Positions 17,072-24,884 are shown, counted from the first letter of the stretch. The stretch is 64,000 nucleotides of DNA from Agaribacter marinus (GCF_030160655.1 NZ_BSOT01000005.1:1197546-1261545); one strand, 5' to 3'. A program made the numbers and translations. The notes: generated from the sequence alone by a model not told the origin.

Positions 17072-18046
17072 TTATTTAACGGTCAATTCATCTAAGGTCG
17101 CAAATAAGACTTTTGCACCAACGATAGACGCGGCCTTATCGTAAACATCTTCTTCGTTTACTCCTTCTTGACCACCCGCTAAATCGCTGACCGCTCGAAT
17201 GATCACCCAGTCAATTTCATTCACATAGGCGACTTGGCCAACCGCTGCTGACTCCATTTCGGTGACTTCGGCATTAAACACCTTACGTACCCATTTTCTA
17301 TATTCGCGGTTATCCATGAACACCGAGCCAGTCACCCCATTTCCACCAACATATAGCGCAGCGTTTCGTTTATCGCTTACCGCTTGCGGCGGCATATTAT
17401 TTATCGCAGTGCGTGCGGCATCTAAAAGGCGCGGCGTGGCGGCAAAATATGCATGATCTTCGGGTTCAGACAAACCGTCTTTAATTACAACGACTTCATC
17501 GGGGTGGATAAAAGCAAAAGGTTCATATTTTGGCGTATGAGGGTCGACCTTACGACGCTCATCTTGTTCTTTCAAAAATTTTGCGTAGTAATTAGGTGGA
17601 ATATACTGACCAGGGTTTTCAGGGTCAGGATTCACGTAAACACTCTCGTCATGGTAGTACCAGCGCTCAGCGACCACTACATCACCGGGATGTAATTGAG
17701 GGTTTACTGCGCCAGCAATCCCCATATATAGCACTTGTTTAATAGGGAAATAATCAAAGGCCATCTGCATGGTCATCGCAGCATTAGCGATACTCATCCC
17801 CGTGGCAAACAAGACGATAGGCTCCCCGTTGTACTCCCCAAAATGATAGGTCACACCTTTACGCGTTTCTTTTCTCAGTATTTTAGCGTCAGGCAATTCA
17901 TCAATAGTCCGCATAACGCCGTCCATTTCTGGTGCAAACGCAACTACCAATGCCGTATATTCGGGCATTTCGTCAAACGACGAATTTGGCGTAACTGCGC
18001 TACAGCCCTTTAAAAATATAATAAGTACAAAGAGAAGTCGTTTCAT
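17072..18046 (-). CDS. Lipoprotein with a nucleoside phosphorylase / MTA-SAH nucleosidase fold
   Basis: A PNP/UDP-phosphorylase superfamily protein carrying a lipoprotein signal: MKRLLFVLIIFLKGCSAV, lipobox LKGC with Cys15. The enzyme core has AFAPEMDGV, VLYMGIAGAVNPQLHPGD, the TEMESAAVGQVA segment (the paired Glu that bind the ribose in MTA/SAH nucleosidase) and IIRAVSDLAGG with the catalytic Asp. It is about 90 residues longer than cytosolic MtnN, with an insertion around residues 135-215. It is probably anchored in the envelope and may salvage extracellular nucleosides or purine thio-compounds. The reaction (hydrolysis or phosphorolysis) cannot be told from sequence. Confidence 0.85.
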   Translation of the reverse strand: MKRLLFVLIIFLKGCSAVTPNSSFDEMPEYTALVVAFAPEMDGVMRTIDELPDAKILRKETRKGVTYHFGEYNGEPIVLFATGMSIANAAMTMQMAFDYFPIKQVLYMGIAGAVNPQLHPGDVVVAERWYYHDESVYVNPDPENPGQYIPPNYYAKFLKEQDERRKVDPHTPKYEPFAFIHPDEVVVIKDGLSEPEDHAYFAATPRLLDAARTAINNMPPQAVSDKRNAALYVGGNGVTGSVFMDNREYRKWVRKVFNAEVTEMESAAVGQVAYVNEIDWVIIRAVSDLAGGQEGVNEEDVYDKAASIVGAKVLFATLDELTVK

Positions 18047-18198
18047 TTATTCGGTTCCTTAAATAACGTTTTTTGCACTGAGCAATTACCGCACCAAATA
18101 TTGTCCATTTGGTCAGGAATATAAAACGCGTAGATTATCTCGCATAGACAAGTGCAGATTGTTATTATCCCGCAGTCTAGCTTTATTTGGAAATCAGA

Positions 18199-18531
18199 TT
18201 GGACGTTTTAACTAATTTTTTACTTCAAGTCACCCATTGGATTCATCCGTACTCTAGCGAAATTTCGTTAACGATATTGGCGACTGTTTTAGTGGTGTAT
18301 GGTGATGTATTGAACAAAAAAATCAAACGAATGATCAGGCCATATCATTTTATAATACGTACAGGTGTGTTCATATTCATTTGTGCATTCGGCTATGGCT
18401 TACTTATTGTTTACTCTGCCCCGTTAGTTAAACAACTACTTCATACCATTCCAAGTCTATATCGAGGCATAACCATCATTTTTGTCTTTTTGCTACTAGG
18501 CTACCTGGCAGAGCGTCGGCGTTACATTTAG
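18199..18531 (+). CDS. DUF3392 family membrane protein
   Basis: A small inner-membrane protein of the DUF3392 family, about 110 residues with three hydrophobic helices (WIHPYSSEISLTILATVLVVYGD, then FIIRTGVFIFICAFGYGLLIVYSA, then ITIIFVFLLLGYLAE). The family's N-terminal pattern and the GDVLNKKIKR turn are visible. I place the start at the TTG at 18199 because GGAAA lies just ahead; a TTG at 18187 would add four residues. Function unknown. The gene stands between a divergent lipoprotein gene and the Crp-type regulator. Confidence 0.75.
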   Translation: MDVLTNFLLQVTHWIHPYSSEISLTILATVLVVYGDVLNKKIKRMIRPYHFIIRTGVFIFICAFGYGLLIVYSAPLVKQLLHTIPSLYRGITIIFVFLLLGYLAERRRYI

Positions 18532-18612
18532 TAGGCTTTGATCAATGTGCAAATTAACCCGCGGTACTTTAGACTTGAAGACAGATTTAATTAGCTACAC
18601 AGGCCGAGCCAG

Positions 18613-19206
18613 TTGACACAAGCAATAGCATTTAAGCAACTAAAAAAAACGATGGATAGTTATTCTCATTTAAGTGACGAAACGTGGCAGACATTTCAAT
18701 CATTTAGTAAATTTCGCTACGTTAAAAAGCATAGCTTAATATATCAGCCTGGCTTGATTCCAGATTCATTCTCTTTTGTAGTTAAAGGCCTAGTTAGGGC
18801 GTTTGCGGTGGGTATAAACGGGCAAGAGTACAATAAAAATTTTTTCGCTGAAAACACGTTTCCAGGCTCAATGACAGCGTTGCTTACCTCTTCCCCATCT
18901 CTTCTTGGATTTGAAAGCTTAGAACAAACGGTCCTCATTGAAATCGACTTTCGTCGATTTAGGCACTTACTTTTCCAAAAATCAGATCTAATGGCATTCC
19001 AAATCCAATACCTAGAAAAAAACTGGTTGTTACACAAAGATGCTCGTGAAATAAAGCTAGTTCAAGACGAAGCGACCGCGCGTTACATGCAGTTTAAAGT
19101 TGAGCACCCGGAATTACTTGAACGTATACCGCTGTATCATGTAGCGTCTCATCTGGGGATTACCCCCACCCAACTAAGCAGAATTAGAAAATCCCTAGCA
19201 AAGTAA
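18613..19206 (+). CDS. Crp/Fnr family transcriptional regulator
   Basis: A 197-residue regulator with an N-terminal cyclic-nucleotide-binding-like beta-roll (RYVKKHSLIYQPGLIPDSFSFVVKGLVRAF) and a C-terminal winged helix (YHVASHLGITPTQLSRIRKSL). It lacks the cysteine cluster of FNR and the cAMP-contact set of Crp, and most resembles the Bacteroidetes-style Crp/Fnr proteins that control an adjacent small operon. The start is a TTG at 18613. It precedes a nitroreductase gene by 94 bp to that gene's chosen start and may control it. Confidence 0.88.
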   Translation: MTQAIAFKQLKKTMDSYSHLSDETWQTFQSFSKFRYVKKHSLIYQPGLIPDSFSFVVKGLVRAFAVGINGQEYNKNFFAENTFPGSMTALLTSSPSLLGFESLEQTVLIEIDFRRFRHLLFQKSDLMAFQIQYLEKNWLLHKDAREIKLVQDEATARYMQFKVEHPELLERIPLYHVASHLGITPTQLSRIRKSLAK

Positions 19207-19300
19207 ATTTTTGACCTTTCTCAACCTATGTAAAGGAATTGGATTACCGCGTCACTTAAACTTACCTCGACTTAATCAACTGTTAATATCGAGGTCCCAA

Positions 19301-19927
19301 ATGAATTTACTCAAAGCCTTAAATTGGCGATATGCCGTAAACACTTTTACTCAGCAAACTATCGAACAACCTCTATTAGATGAGTTACTTGAAGCAACAC
19401 GACTCTCGCCCTCTTCTTTTGGCTTGCAACCATACAGAATTCTTGTCACACGTTCCGAGCAACTTCGCCGTAAACTCACCCCTTACTCATATGGCCAGGA
19501 AAAAGTACTACATTGTTCCCATTTAGTTATATTTGCAGCACAAACTGATGTAAGTGAAAACACGGTAGACAACTACATTCAACAAGTAGCGTCAGCGCAG
19601 AATGTTACACCTACATCATTGAACGACTATGCTGACAAAATTAAGCAAGCAATAAACACTATGAGCAGGCAACAAAAGCAACAATGGGCACATCAGCAGG
19701 CGTATATAGCGCTAGGAAACATGCTAACCAGTGCTGCTATTCTAAATATTGATACGTGCCCAATAGGAGGATTTGACCAACGTGGCTTTGATGACGTTTT
19801 GCAATTAACGTCTATGGGGTTGACTACAACTGTTATATGCTCCATCGGGGTTAGGCACCCTGAGGACAAAAACAGCCAACGACCGAAAGTACGGATGAAT
19901 CTGCAAGATTTAGTAACGGAACTTTAG
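19301..19927 (+). CDS. NAD(P)H-dependent oxidoreductase, nitroreductase family
   Basis: An FMN-dependent oxidoreductase of the NfsB-type nitroreductase fold, 208 residues. It starts MNLLKALNWRYAVNTF, the family N-terminus, with GAGGT 5 bases ahead of the ATG at 19301; a longer frame from 19211 adds 30 non-homologous residues. The FMN-binding text LSPSSFGLQPYRILV and the C-terminal CPIGGFDQRGFDDVL segment are visible. Likely NAD(P)H:quinone/nitroaromatic reductase. It is 1 bp upstream of the DMT gene, in a regulator-nitroreductase-transporter-acetyltransferase cluster. Confidence 0.9.
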   Translation: MNLLKALNWRYAVNTFTQQTIEQPLLDELLEATRLSPSSFGLQPYRILVTRSEQLRRKLTPYSYGQEKVLHCSHLVIFAAQTDVSENTVDNYIQQVASAQNVTPTSLNDYADKIKQAINTMSRQQKQQWAHQQAYIALGNMLTSAAILNIDTCPIGGFDQRGFDDVLQLTSMGLTTTVICSIGVRHPEDKNSQRPKVRMNLQDLVTEL

Positions 19928-19928
19928 C

Positions 19929-20387
19929 ATGTGGGTACTTTTTCCAGCACTTGCAATTATGGCAGGCGCTATCATCGCTGTTCAGGCTGCTATGAACGCT
20001 AAATTAGGTGAACTACTCAAAAACTCAATATTAGCAACTAGTATTGCCTTTTTACTGGCGTGCTTAGTTACTCTGCTATGTCTGTTTATTACTGCAAAGG
20101 AATTTCCCAAATATGAGGATATTAGCTCCATCCCAACATATTTGTGGTTTGGCGGTGTACTGAGCGCATTTGGTGTCGGCAGTTTCTACTTTTTGATCCC
20201 AAAGATGGGCGTTGGCATAATGATGTCCTTTGCGTTAACTGGGCAGTTAATATTAGCGGTTATTGCCAGCCATTTTGGCTGGTTTGATCAACCTGTAAAA
20301 CCTATGAACATAAAAACTCTTATAGGGATAATCTTGATGATATTCGGTATCATCTTAATTAACTGGAGTAATGAAAATGGATATTAA
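19929..20387 (+). CDS. DMT family transporter (DUF606/YdcZ)
   Basis: A 152-residue inner-membrane protein with five hydrophobic helices, belonging to the DUF606/YdcZ branch of the drug/metabolite transporter superfamily: LAIMAGAIIAVQAAMNAKLGE at the start, YLWFGGVLSAFGVGSFYF in the middle and LIGIILMIFGIILINW at the end. Proteins of this type function as pairs or homodimers. It overlaps the following acetyltransferase gene by 17 bp. Substrate unknown. Confidence 0.88.
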   Translation: MWVLFPALAIMAGAIIAVQAAMNAKLGELLKNSILATSIAFLLACLVTLLCLFITAKEFPKYEDISSIPTYLWFGGVLSAFGVGSFYFLIPKMGVGIMMSFALTGQLILAVIASHFGWFDQPVKPMNIKTLIGIILMIFGIILINWSNENGY

Positions 20388-21126
20388 TCAAGCCAATATC
20401 GATAACTTGACCAATCTATGGAAAAAATACGGTGCACTGCCACTGACAGTTGATGAACGCACTATTGGCTACGCAAATGAAAATTGGCCTTACCGAAGTT
20501 GGTTAGAAGATGGCAAAGATATTAAACATCTTTTGAGTGCAATACCCAGCAATCATGTGCTTTCACTTTGGCCATTTACGTGTAAACATCAATACAAAGC
20601 AAACGGGCGCTGCGATGATTACCAAACAACCGAAACGTTACTAGACAAAGGGTGGCGTGTGGACGTTGAACAAACCGCTATGTACATGAATTTTGATACA
20701 GTCGCGCCAAACGTAGCGCCTCCTCAAACGTCTCTTAAACTACTAACTGTTTCATCGCAGCAACAGCTACAAGATTGGTTGCGCATAGGTAGTGAAGCAT
20801 TTGGATACCAAATCAGTGAATCCGTGTTCAACACGCTAATCGAGGATAGTCAAATTTCTTTGTTTCTGGGGCAAGTTGCCGATCAACCTGTAGTGAGCGC
20901 GCTTGTTTTTACTCACAACGGTATCAGCGGATTGCATCAGTTCGGCGTTTTACCAGCTTTTCAGGGACAAGGGCTATCTATCCCTGCTATGCGAGAAATC
21001 ATATATAGATGTAAACAAAAACACGCCTCAACTATGGTGTTGCAGGCATCTGAGGCCGGCTATCCTCTTTACGAAAAACTTGGTTTCTCTGCGCAGTTTA
21101 AAATCAAACATTTCAAACGTATTTAG
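20371..21126 (+). CDS. GNAT family N-acetyltransferase
   Basis: A 251-residue acetyltransferase. The C-terminal half is a GNAT domain with the acetyl-CoA motif LHQFGVLPAFQGQGLSIPAM and the closing Y-E-K-L-G-F (PLYEKLGFSAQFKIKHFKR). The N-terminal half (LPLTVDERTIGYANENWPYRSW) is a separate recognition region. The ATG at 20371 has GGAG just ahead, inside the end of the DMT gene, so translation is coupled. It closes the cluster started by the Crp-like regulator. Substrate unknown, possibly a compound exported or reduced by its neighbours. Confidence 0.88.
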   Translation: MKMDINQANIDNLTNLWKKYGALPLTVDERTIGYANENWPYRSWLEDGKDIKHLLSAIPSNHVLSLWPFTCKHQYKANGRCDDYQTTETLLDKGWRVDVEQTAMYMNFDTVAPNVAPPQTSLKLLTVSSQQQLQDWLRIGSEAFGYQISESVFNTLIEDSQISLFLGQVADQPVVSALVFTHNGISGLHQFGVLPAFQGQGLSIPAMREIIYRCKQKHASTMVLQASEAGYPLYEKLGFSAQFKIKHFKRI

Positions 21127-21326
21127 TACTCGCAGCTAGTTTGAAGTTTATCGTTGATAATTAATCAACAAAGTAACTCAATTATGCAATGAATAAGTTA
21201 TGTATTCGACGATGAACGTGGTTTCGTCGCTAGTATTCTTATGTAAAATACAAATATTAACAACACCTTTAAAACTTGCTATGTTTGTATCGTTCATGAA
21301 AAAGCTAGTTATACACCGGAGTACAT

Positions 21327-21953
21327 ATGAGTATCGAACTATGGATTACATTTGTCGTAGCATCAATCGTTTTGCTACTCATTCCAGGACCAACCACTTT
21401 GACAGTAATTAGCTATTCAATGTCTCATGGATATAAAGCTAAGATGCCGCTTATTGCAGCTGTTGCGCTTGGCGACTCAACAGCGCTAGCTCTATCGTTA
21501 TTTGGTTTAGGAGTATTATTAGCAGAGTCTGCCTTTTGGTTCCAAATGGTGAAATGGATTGGAGGCCTATACTTAGTTTTCCTTGGCATAAAATTATTCG
21601 TTGCCGGAATCAAACCGACGACCACAATTTCAAATGAGATTAAGACACCTAGTTGGACGTTATTTGTGAACACCTATTTGGTGACAGCATTGAACCCTAA
21701 AGGTATTATTTTCTTTGTTGCATTTTTACCTCAATTCATAAACACCGAAGCCACAGTAGCGACTCAATTAGTAATTCTCGCAATTACGTTTGTGGCACTA
21801 GCGACATTAAATGCAACAATATATGCAACATTTGCAAGTAAAGCTCAACTGGTTTTATCGTCATTAAAAGCTCAGCGTATATTTAATGCTTTAGGTGGCT
21901 CCCTACTTTCAATGGCTGGAATTTGGACCTTATCAGCGAAGCAATCACCATAA
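21327..21953 (+). CDS. LysE/RhtB family amino-acid exporter
   Basis: A 208-residue exporter of the LysE/RhtB superfamily with six hydrophobic helices. The family signature at the start of the protein is clear: VLLLIPGPTTLTVISYSMSHG, then GDSTALALSLFGLGVLLAES, and later ALNPKGIIFFVAFLPQF. CGGAGTACAT precedes the ATG. It probably exports an amino acid or derivative. The 200-base gap upstream (21127-21326) separates it from the acetyltransferase gene and carries no gene that I can support. Confidence 0.9.
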   Translation: MSIELWITFVVASIVLLLIPGPTTLTVISYSMSHGYKAKMPLIAAVALGDSTALALSLFGLGVLLAESAFWFQMVKWIGGLYLVFLGIKLFVAGIKPTTTISNEIKTPSWTLFVNTYLVTALNPKGIIFFVAFLPQFINTEATVATQLVILAITFVALATLNATIYATFASKAQLVLSSLKAQRIFNALGGSLLSMAGIWTLSAKQSP

Positions 21954-21995
21954 AGCAAGAGCATGATTTCGTTTTTTTACGACTAGGCTAAATAA

Positions 21996-22144
21996 CTAAA
22001 CGTCAAGCCTTAACTCTGGGTCTTGATAAATTTTCACATTCAACATTAAATTTTCGATTCTAGCGAGTTGCTCAACAATAGGCACGAACTTAGGCTTTGT
22101 AGCACCAAGTCATACAAATTTAATACGTCGGAAAACCAAAACAT
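21996..22144 (-). pseudogene. Possible frameshifted small-gene remnant
   Basis: In the 500-base gap at 21954-22454, the minus strand has a coding-like 37-residue frame ending at 21996 (GATKPKFVPIVEQLARIENL and so on) that is closed upstream by a stop. One base out of phase, a frame from the ATG at 22142-22144 reads MFWFSDVLNLYD. One missing base near 22107 would join them into a 49-residue protein. I do not recognise it. The amino-acid composition looks natural, but a chance ORF cannot be excluded. Confidence 0.3.
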
Positions 22145-22250
22145 ACAGAGAAAACAAATACCGGCTTAAATGAACGGGTAAGTAAATGTTTTCATAAATA
22201 AACAACAGATGCCACTAAACAAAGGTTCTTCTGCGAGCAATTCGTTTAAG

Positions 22251-22276
22251 CGAACTTGTTCGACGCATAAATGCGT
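22251..22276. promoter_or_regulatory. Two adjacent short palindromes
   Basis: CGAAC-TT-GTTCG (22251-22262) directly abuts ACGCAT-AA-ATGCGT (22263-22276). They lie about 180 bases ahead of the interrupted membrane-protein gene at 22455. They may be operator sites; no matching regulator is evident. Confidence 0.3.
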
Positions 22277-22454
22277 TTAAAAATACGTTATATCCGATTG
22301 GCCTTATACAAATTATTCGGCAATGCCAGTTCAAGTATTCTGCGCACTCACACTGGCGCCGCTCCTACATTATAAAAAGTAACTCTAAAATAGTGTTGCC
22401 TTTGCATAATCTACAGGTATCTTAAGCGTCGACATCTAATTAGAGACAATAAAC

Positions 22455-22913
22455 ATGTTTAATACGTACGAAAATAAATATTTAGTCGTTGCTGGATATT
22501 ACAATTGGTTAGCAGCGCTAACGCATGTTTTTATCATTGTCGGCGGACCCGATTGGTATCGATTTTTTGGTGCAGGCTAAGCAATGGCGCAAGCGGCTGA
22601 ACAAGGAAGTATAAGACCAGATATAACCACAGGGATCATCGCAATGCTTCTCACCTTTTTAGGTGTCATCGCCATGTCTGGCGCAGATAAACTGCCTCGC
22701 TTGCCCTTATTAAAAACGGCATTGTGCTTAATTACATTCGTGTATTTAAGTCGTGGAATCGCCGGTTTGGTTTTACCTATTATTTCACAGCATCCACTGA
22801 TTCAGCAAAACTCAACAACATTCTGGCTAGTGAGTTCTAGTATATGCTTATTTATTGGAATGCTGCACTTAATCGGTACGATAAAACTCTGGAATGGTAA
22901 TACACTGAAATGA
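22455..22913 (+). pseudogene. Four-helix membrane protein gene interrupted by in-frame TAA
   Basis: The frame opens at the ATG at 22455 with MFNTYENKYLVVAGYYNWL, runs 41 codons to RFFGAG, meets TAA (22578-22580), and continues in the same frame as AMAQAAEQGSIRPDITTG for 109 more residues to a normal stop. Four hydrophobic helices result (about residues 10-30, 62-82, 92-112 and 122-145). Relatives of this small membrane family read GAGE at this place, so the lost codon was probably GAA. The downstream part alone has an ATG at 22584 without a ribosome binding site. It is most simply a recent nonsense mutation or a sequencing error. Function unknown. Confidence 0.65.
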
Positions 22914-22998
22914 AGTAAATAACCATCTGCTTTTACATGTCGACATTAACGCTAGTATCAACATAACAAAAGTTGATTAAACGCTCTTCAGAGTATCT

Positions 22999-23514
22999 CT
23001 ACTGATTCCAGGGCAGCTTTGCTAGTAACACCGCCAGACCGCATGTACCGGATAGTCCTGCAAATATTAGTCCAGCGCCTAAAAAGGCGGGAATCAGCAA
23101 AAACGCTGGCGAAATAAAGTGCCCGGCAATGCTTCCTGTAAGTGCTAGTAGACCAATCGTCAGTTGAACTTGTCGGTCGATTGGTAGCACTTTCGACTCT
23201 CCTTTTATTGTATGAAAGCCTGCATCTACCCAAGATTGTATGCCGCCTTCCAAATTGTAAACTGTCGCCTCGTTACTTTGCTTGGTGACCTTGGCACATG
23301 CAGAGTTGCCCCTCAACCCTTTTTGACAATAGATGATTATCTTTTTATTTGTACTAGGCAGGTCTTTTGCACTGATTTTCCCTAGAGGAATCAACTTAGC
23401 CCCTTCAATATGCTTATTCGCAAACTCAGCGGGTTCACGTACATCGATGAATACTGCCTCGCCGTTACTCAACCACTGTTGAGCATCTCTTGCCGAAATA
23501 TTTTGATAACCCAA
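22999..23514 (-). CDS. Rhodanese-DUF2892 membrane protein (YgaP-like)
   Basis: A membrane-anchored sulfurtransferase of 171 residues. Residues 3-100 form a rhodanese domain with active-site Cys63 in IIYCQKGLRG, so the loop is C-Q-K-G-L-R; residues about 115-165 form two membrane helices of the DUF2892 type, as in E. coli YgaP. It transfers sulfane sulfur from thiosulfate or persulfide. The start is a TTG at 23512-23514 with AAGGTGA 5 bases ahead. It lies directly downstream of an ArsR-type repressor on the same strand, with a repressor-type palindrome in the gap, so it is probably induced by reactive sulfur. Confidence 0.9.
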   Translation of the reverse strand: MGYQNISARDAQQWLSNGEAVFIDVREPAEFANKHIEGAKLIPLGKISAKDLPSTNKKIIIYCQKGLRGNSACAKVTKQSNEATVYNLEGGIQSWVDAGFHTIKGESKVLPIDRQVQLTIGLLALTGSIAGHFISPAFLLIPAFLGAGLIFAGLSGTCGLAVLLAKLPWNQ

Positions 23515-23539
23515 AACGTCACCTTAAAACACGAAATAC

Positions 23540-23555
23540 ATTAGTAAAATCTAAT
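23540..23555. promoter_or_regulatory. BigR/SqrR-type operator, copy 2 (before rhodanese)
   Basis: The 16-bp palindrome ATTAG-TAAAAT-CTAAT overlaps the end of the arsR gene and lies 26 bases ahead of the rhodanese start. Its reverse complement, ATTAGATTTTACTAAT, is identical to the core of the palindrome upstream of arsR, which makes a shared repressor site very likely. Confidence 0.7.
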
Positions 23556-23859
23556 CCTTACAATAAATCAGATACAAAGTAGAAAGAATCGCATTGACTT
23601 CTACGCTTGCTAGTTTATAAAAAACCATTTGCCCTCTTTTATCGGCCATCACAATCTTTGCATCTCGTAACTTTGCTAAATGTTGAGACATAGCAGACTG
23701 AGATAAACCGGAAAACTCCTCCAATTCACCAACACTTCTCTCACCTTCAGTAAGCGAACATAGAATGCTGAGTCGATGCTTATTCGCTAACAATTTCAGC
23801 AAGCGTTCAGCCTTCTCAGAACTTCTAGCCATGTTGGATTTTTGTATTTTACTAAGCAT
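23551..23859 (-). CDS. ArsR-type repressor of the BigR/SqrR/YgaV persulfide-sensing type
   Basis: A 102-residue winged-helix repressor. The HTH reads SVGELEEFSGLSQSAMSQHLAKLRDAKIV. Two cysteines, Cys34 (ILCSL) and Cys100 (LIYCKD), are 66 residues apart, exactly the spacing of the redox pair in BigR and SqrR, which form an intramolecular tetrasulfide with persulfides and then leave DNA. No metal-binding CxC motif of arsenic sensors is seen. It has one palindrome upstream (23874-23893) and one at its 3' end, so autoregulation and control of the rhodanese gene are likely. An alternative start is Met10 (23832). Confidence 0.85.
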   Translation of the reverse strand: MLSKIQKSNMARSSEKAERLLKLLANKHRLSILCSLTEGERSVGELEEFSGLSQSAMSQHLAKLRDAKIVMADKRGQMVFYKLASVEVNAILSTLYLIYCKD

Positions 23860-23873
23860 TTACTTTTAAAAAA

Positions 23874-23893
23874 ATATTAGATTTTACTAATAT
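23874..23893. promoter_or_regulatory. BigR/SqrR-type operator, copy 1 (arsR-crp intergenic)
   Basis: ATATTAG-ATTTTA-CTAATAT is a perfect 7-bp-arm palindrome located between the divergent arsR and Crp/Fnr genes. Its central 16 bp match the second site at 23540-23555. It could control both divergent genes. Confidence 0.75.
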
Positions 23894-23952
23894 ATATGAT
23901 ATTTTTTATCCGTCAATGATTAATGACCCTATAGGAAAGAATTGAATCTACA

Positions 23953-24621
23953 ATGCCTAGCACTATGAATACATCAGAACGCAAAATATGCGAAGCCGTC
24001 GGGCTAACACCGTCACTAATCGATACATTAAATATTGATGTTTCTACTATTAATATGAGACAAAGTTCGGTCATATTTACACCTGGAGATAGTTGCAAAG
24101 CATTTCTAATATTATGTAGCGGCTCGGTACGGGTTGAATTGACGGCAAAGTCTGGCAGAGAGGTAATGCTGTATCGCATACAGCCAACAGAAGGGTGCAT
24201 ATTAACCACATCAGCACTTTTGAATAACGAGCTTTATTACGCACAAGGCGTAACTGAGTCTGATATTTCTGCAATTGCCGTAAGTACCGAGGGTTTTTAT
24301 AAAGCTATTCAATATTCTCAAAAATTTGCTAACTTCGTACTCGTTGATTACGCCAAAAGAGTTTCATCGATCGTTCGCTTGGTAGATAGAATGGCCACTA
24401 GAAACGCGATGCAAGATGTCTGTGAATACCTCACGATACATGCCGATCGCAATAACATGGTTATGACAACTCAAAATCATATTGCTAGCGAAATTGGCAC
24501 CGCACGGGAAGTTGTCGGACGTAAGTTAAGACACTTAGTAAATGAAGATGTGATCAGCGTAAAAAGAGGTAAAATTTTCATTGAAAAACCTGAAAAATTA
24601 AATGCGTTTATAAACGAATGA
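23953..24621 (+). CDS. Crp/Fnr family regulator of the sulfur module
   Basis: A 222-residue regulator with an N-terminal beta-roll (SSVIFTPGDSCKAFLILCSGSVRVELTAKSGREVMLYRI) and a C-terminal HTH (QNHIASEIGTAREVVGRKLRHL) matching the recognition helix of FNR-like proteins. Cys14, Cys48 and Cys55 are present in its N-terminal half but not in the FNR iron-sulfur arrangement. Relatives next to DUF2892 and rhodanese genes occur in many proteobacteria. It is divergent from the arsR gene and shares its operator region, and it is upstream of a DUF2892 gene that it may activate. Confidence 0.88.
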   Translation: MPSTMNTSERKICEAVGLTPSLIDTLNIDVSTINMRQSSVIFTPGDSCKAFLILCSGSVRVELTAKSGREVMLYRIQPTEGCILTTSALLNNELYYAQGVTESDISAIAVSTEGFYKAIQYSQKFANFVLVDYAKRVSSIVRLVDRMATRNAMQDVCEYLTIHADRNNMVMTTQNHIASEIGTAREVVGRKLRHLVNEDVISVKRGKIFIEKPEKLNAFINE

Positions 24622-24633
24622 GACTAAGTCTCA
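24619..24633. promoter_or_regulatory. 15-bp palindrome before the DUF2892 gene
   Basis: TGAGACT-A-AGTCTCA is a perfect palindrome that begins with the stop codon of the Crp/Fnr gene and ends 62 bases ahead of the DUF2892 start. It is either a regulator site or a short RNA hairpin; there is no T-run after it, so it is not a clear terminator. Confidence 0.4.
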
Positions 24634-24695
24634 CGACTTCAATCATGTGATTTGAGACGCTAACCATGAATTAACTAATCACAGGATATTCTTTC

Positions 24696-24884
24696 ATGTT
24701 CACTCCCAACCTCAATTCGATAGATCGTATACTTAGGCTAATCATTGGTATCGCCATTTTGAGCTTAGCGTTTTTTGGACCTCAATCGCCTTGGGCCTAT
24801 ATTGGTATCATCTTGATTTTGACGGCATTCATTAACTTTTGTCCGCTATATAGGATCTTTGGACTTAGCACTCGGGCTAAATAA
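24696..24884 (+). CDS. Small DUF2892 (YgaP-type) membrane protein
   Basis: A 62-residue protein with two hydrophobic helices and the family ending INFCPLYRIFGLST. The opening NSIDRILRLIIGIAIL is the DUF2892 consensus. It equals the membrane half of the rhodanese-DUF2892 fusion a kilobase away, so the same domain is present here as a separate gene. AGGA lies about 9 bases before the ATG. It is probably controlled by the preceding Crp/Fnr protein. Confidence 0.85.
   Translation: MFTPNLNSIDRILRLIIGIAILSLAFFGPQSPWAYIGIILILTAFINFCPLYRIFGLSTRAK

Noticed and set aside
22212-22300. Integron attC-like or recombination site in the 22-kb gap
   Set aside because: The inverted repeats lack the RYYYAAC/GTTRRRY core and no integrase is present.
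23551-23859. ArsR protein as an arsenic or metal sensor
   Set aside because: There is no ELCVCDL-type CxC motif, and no arsenic genes are near; the two-cysteine pattern fits BigR/SqrR.
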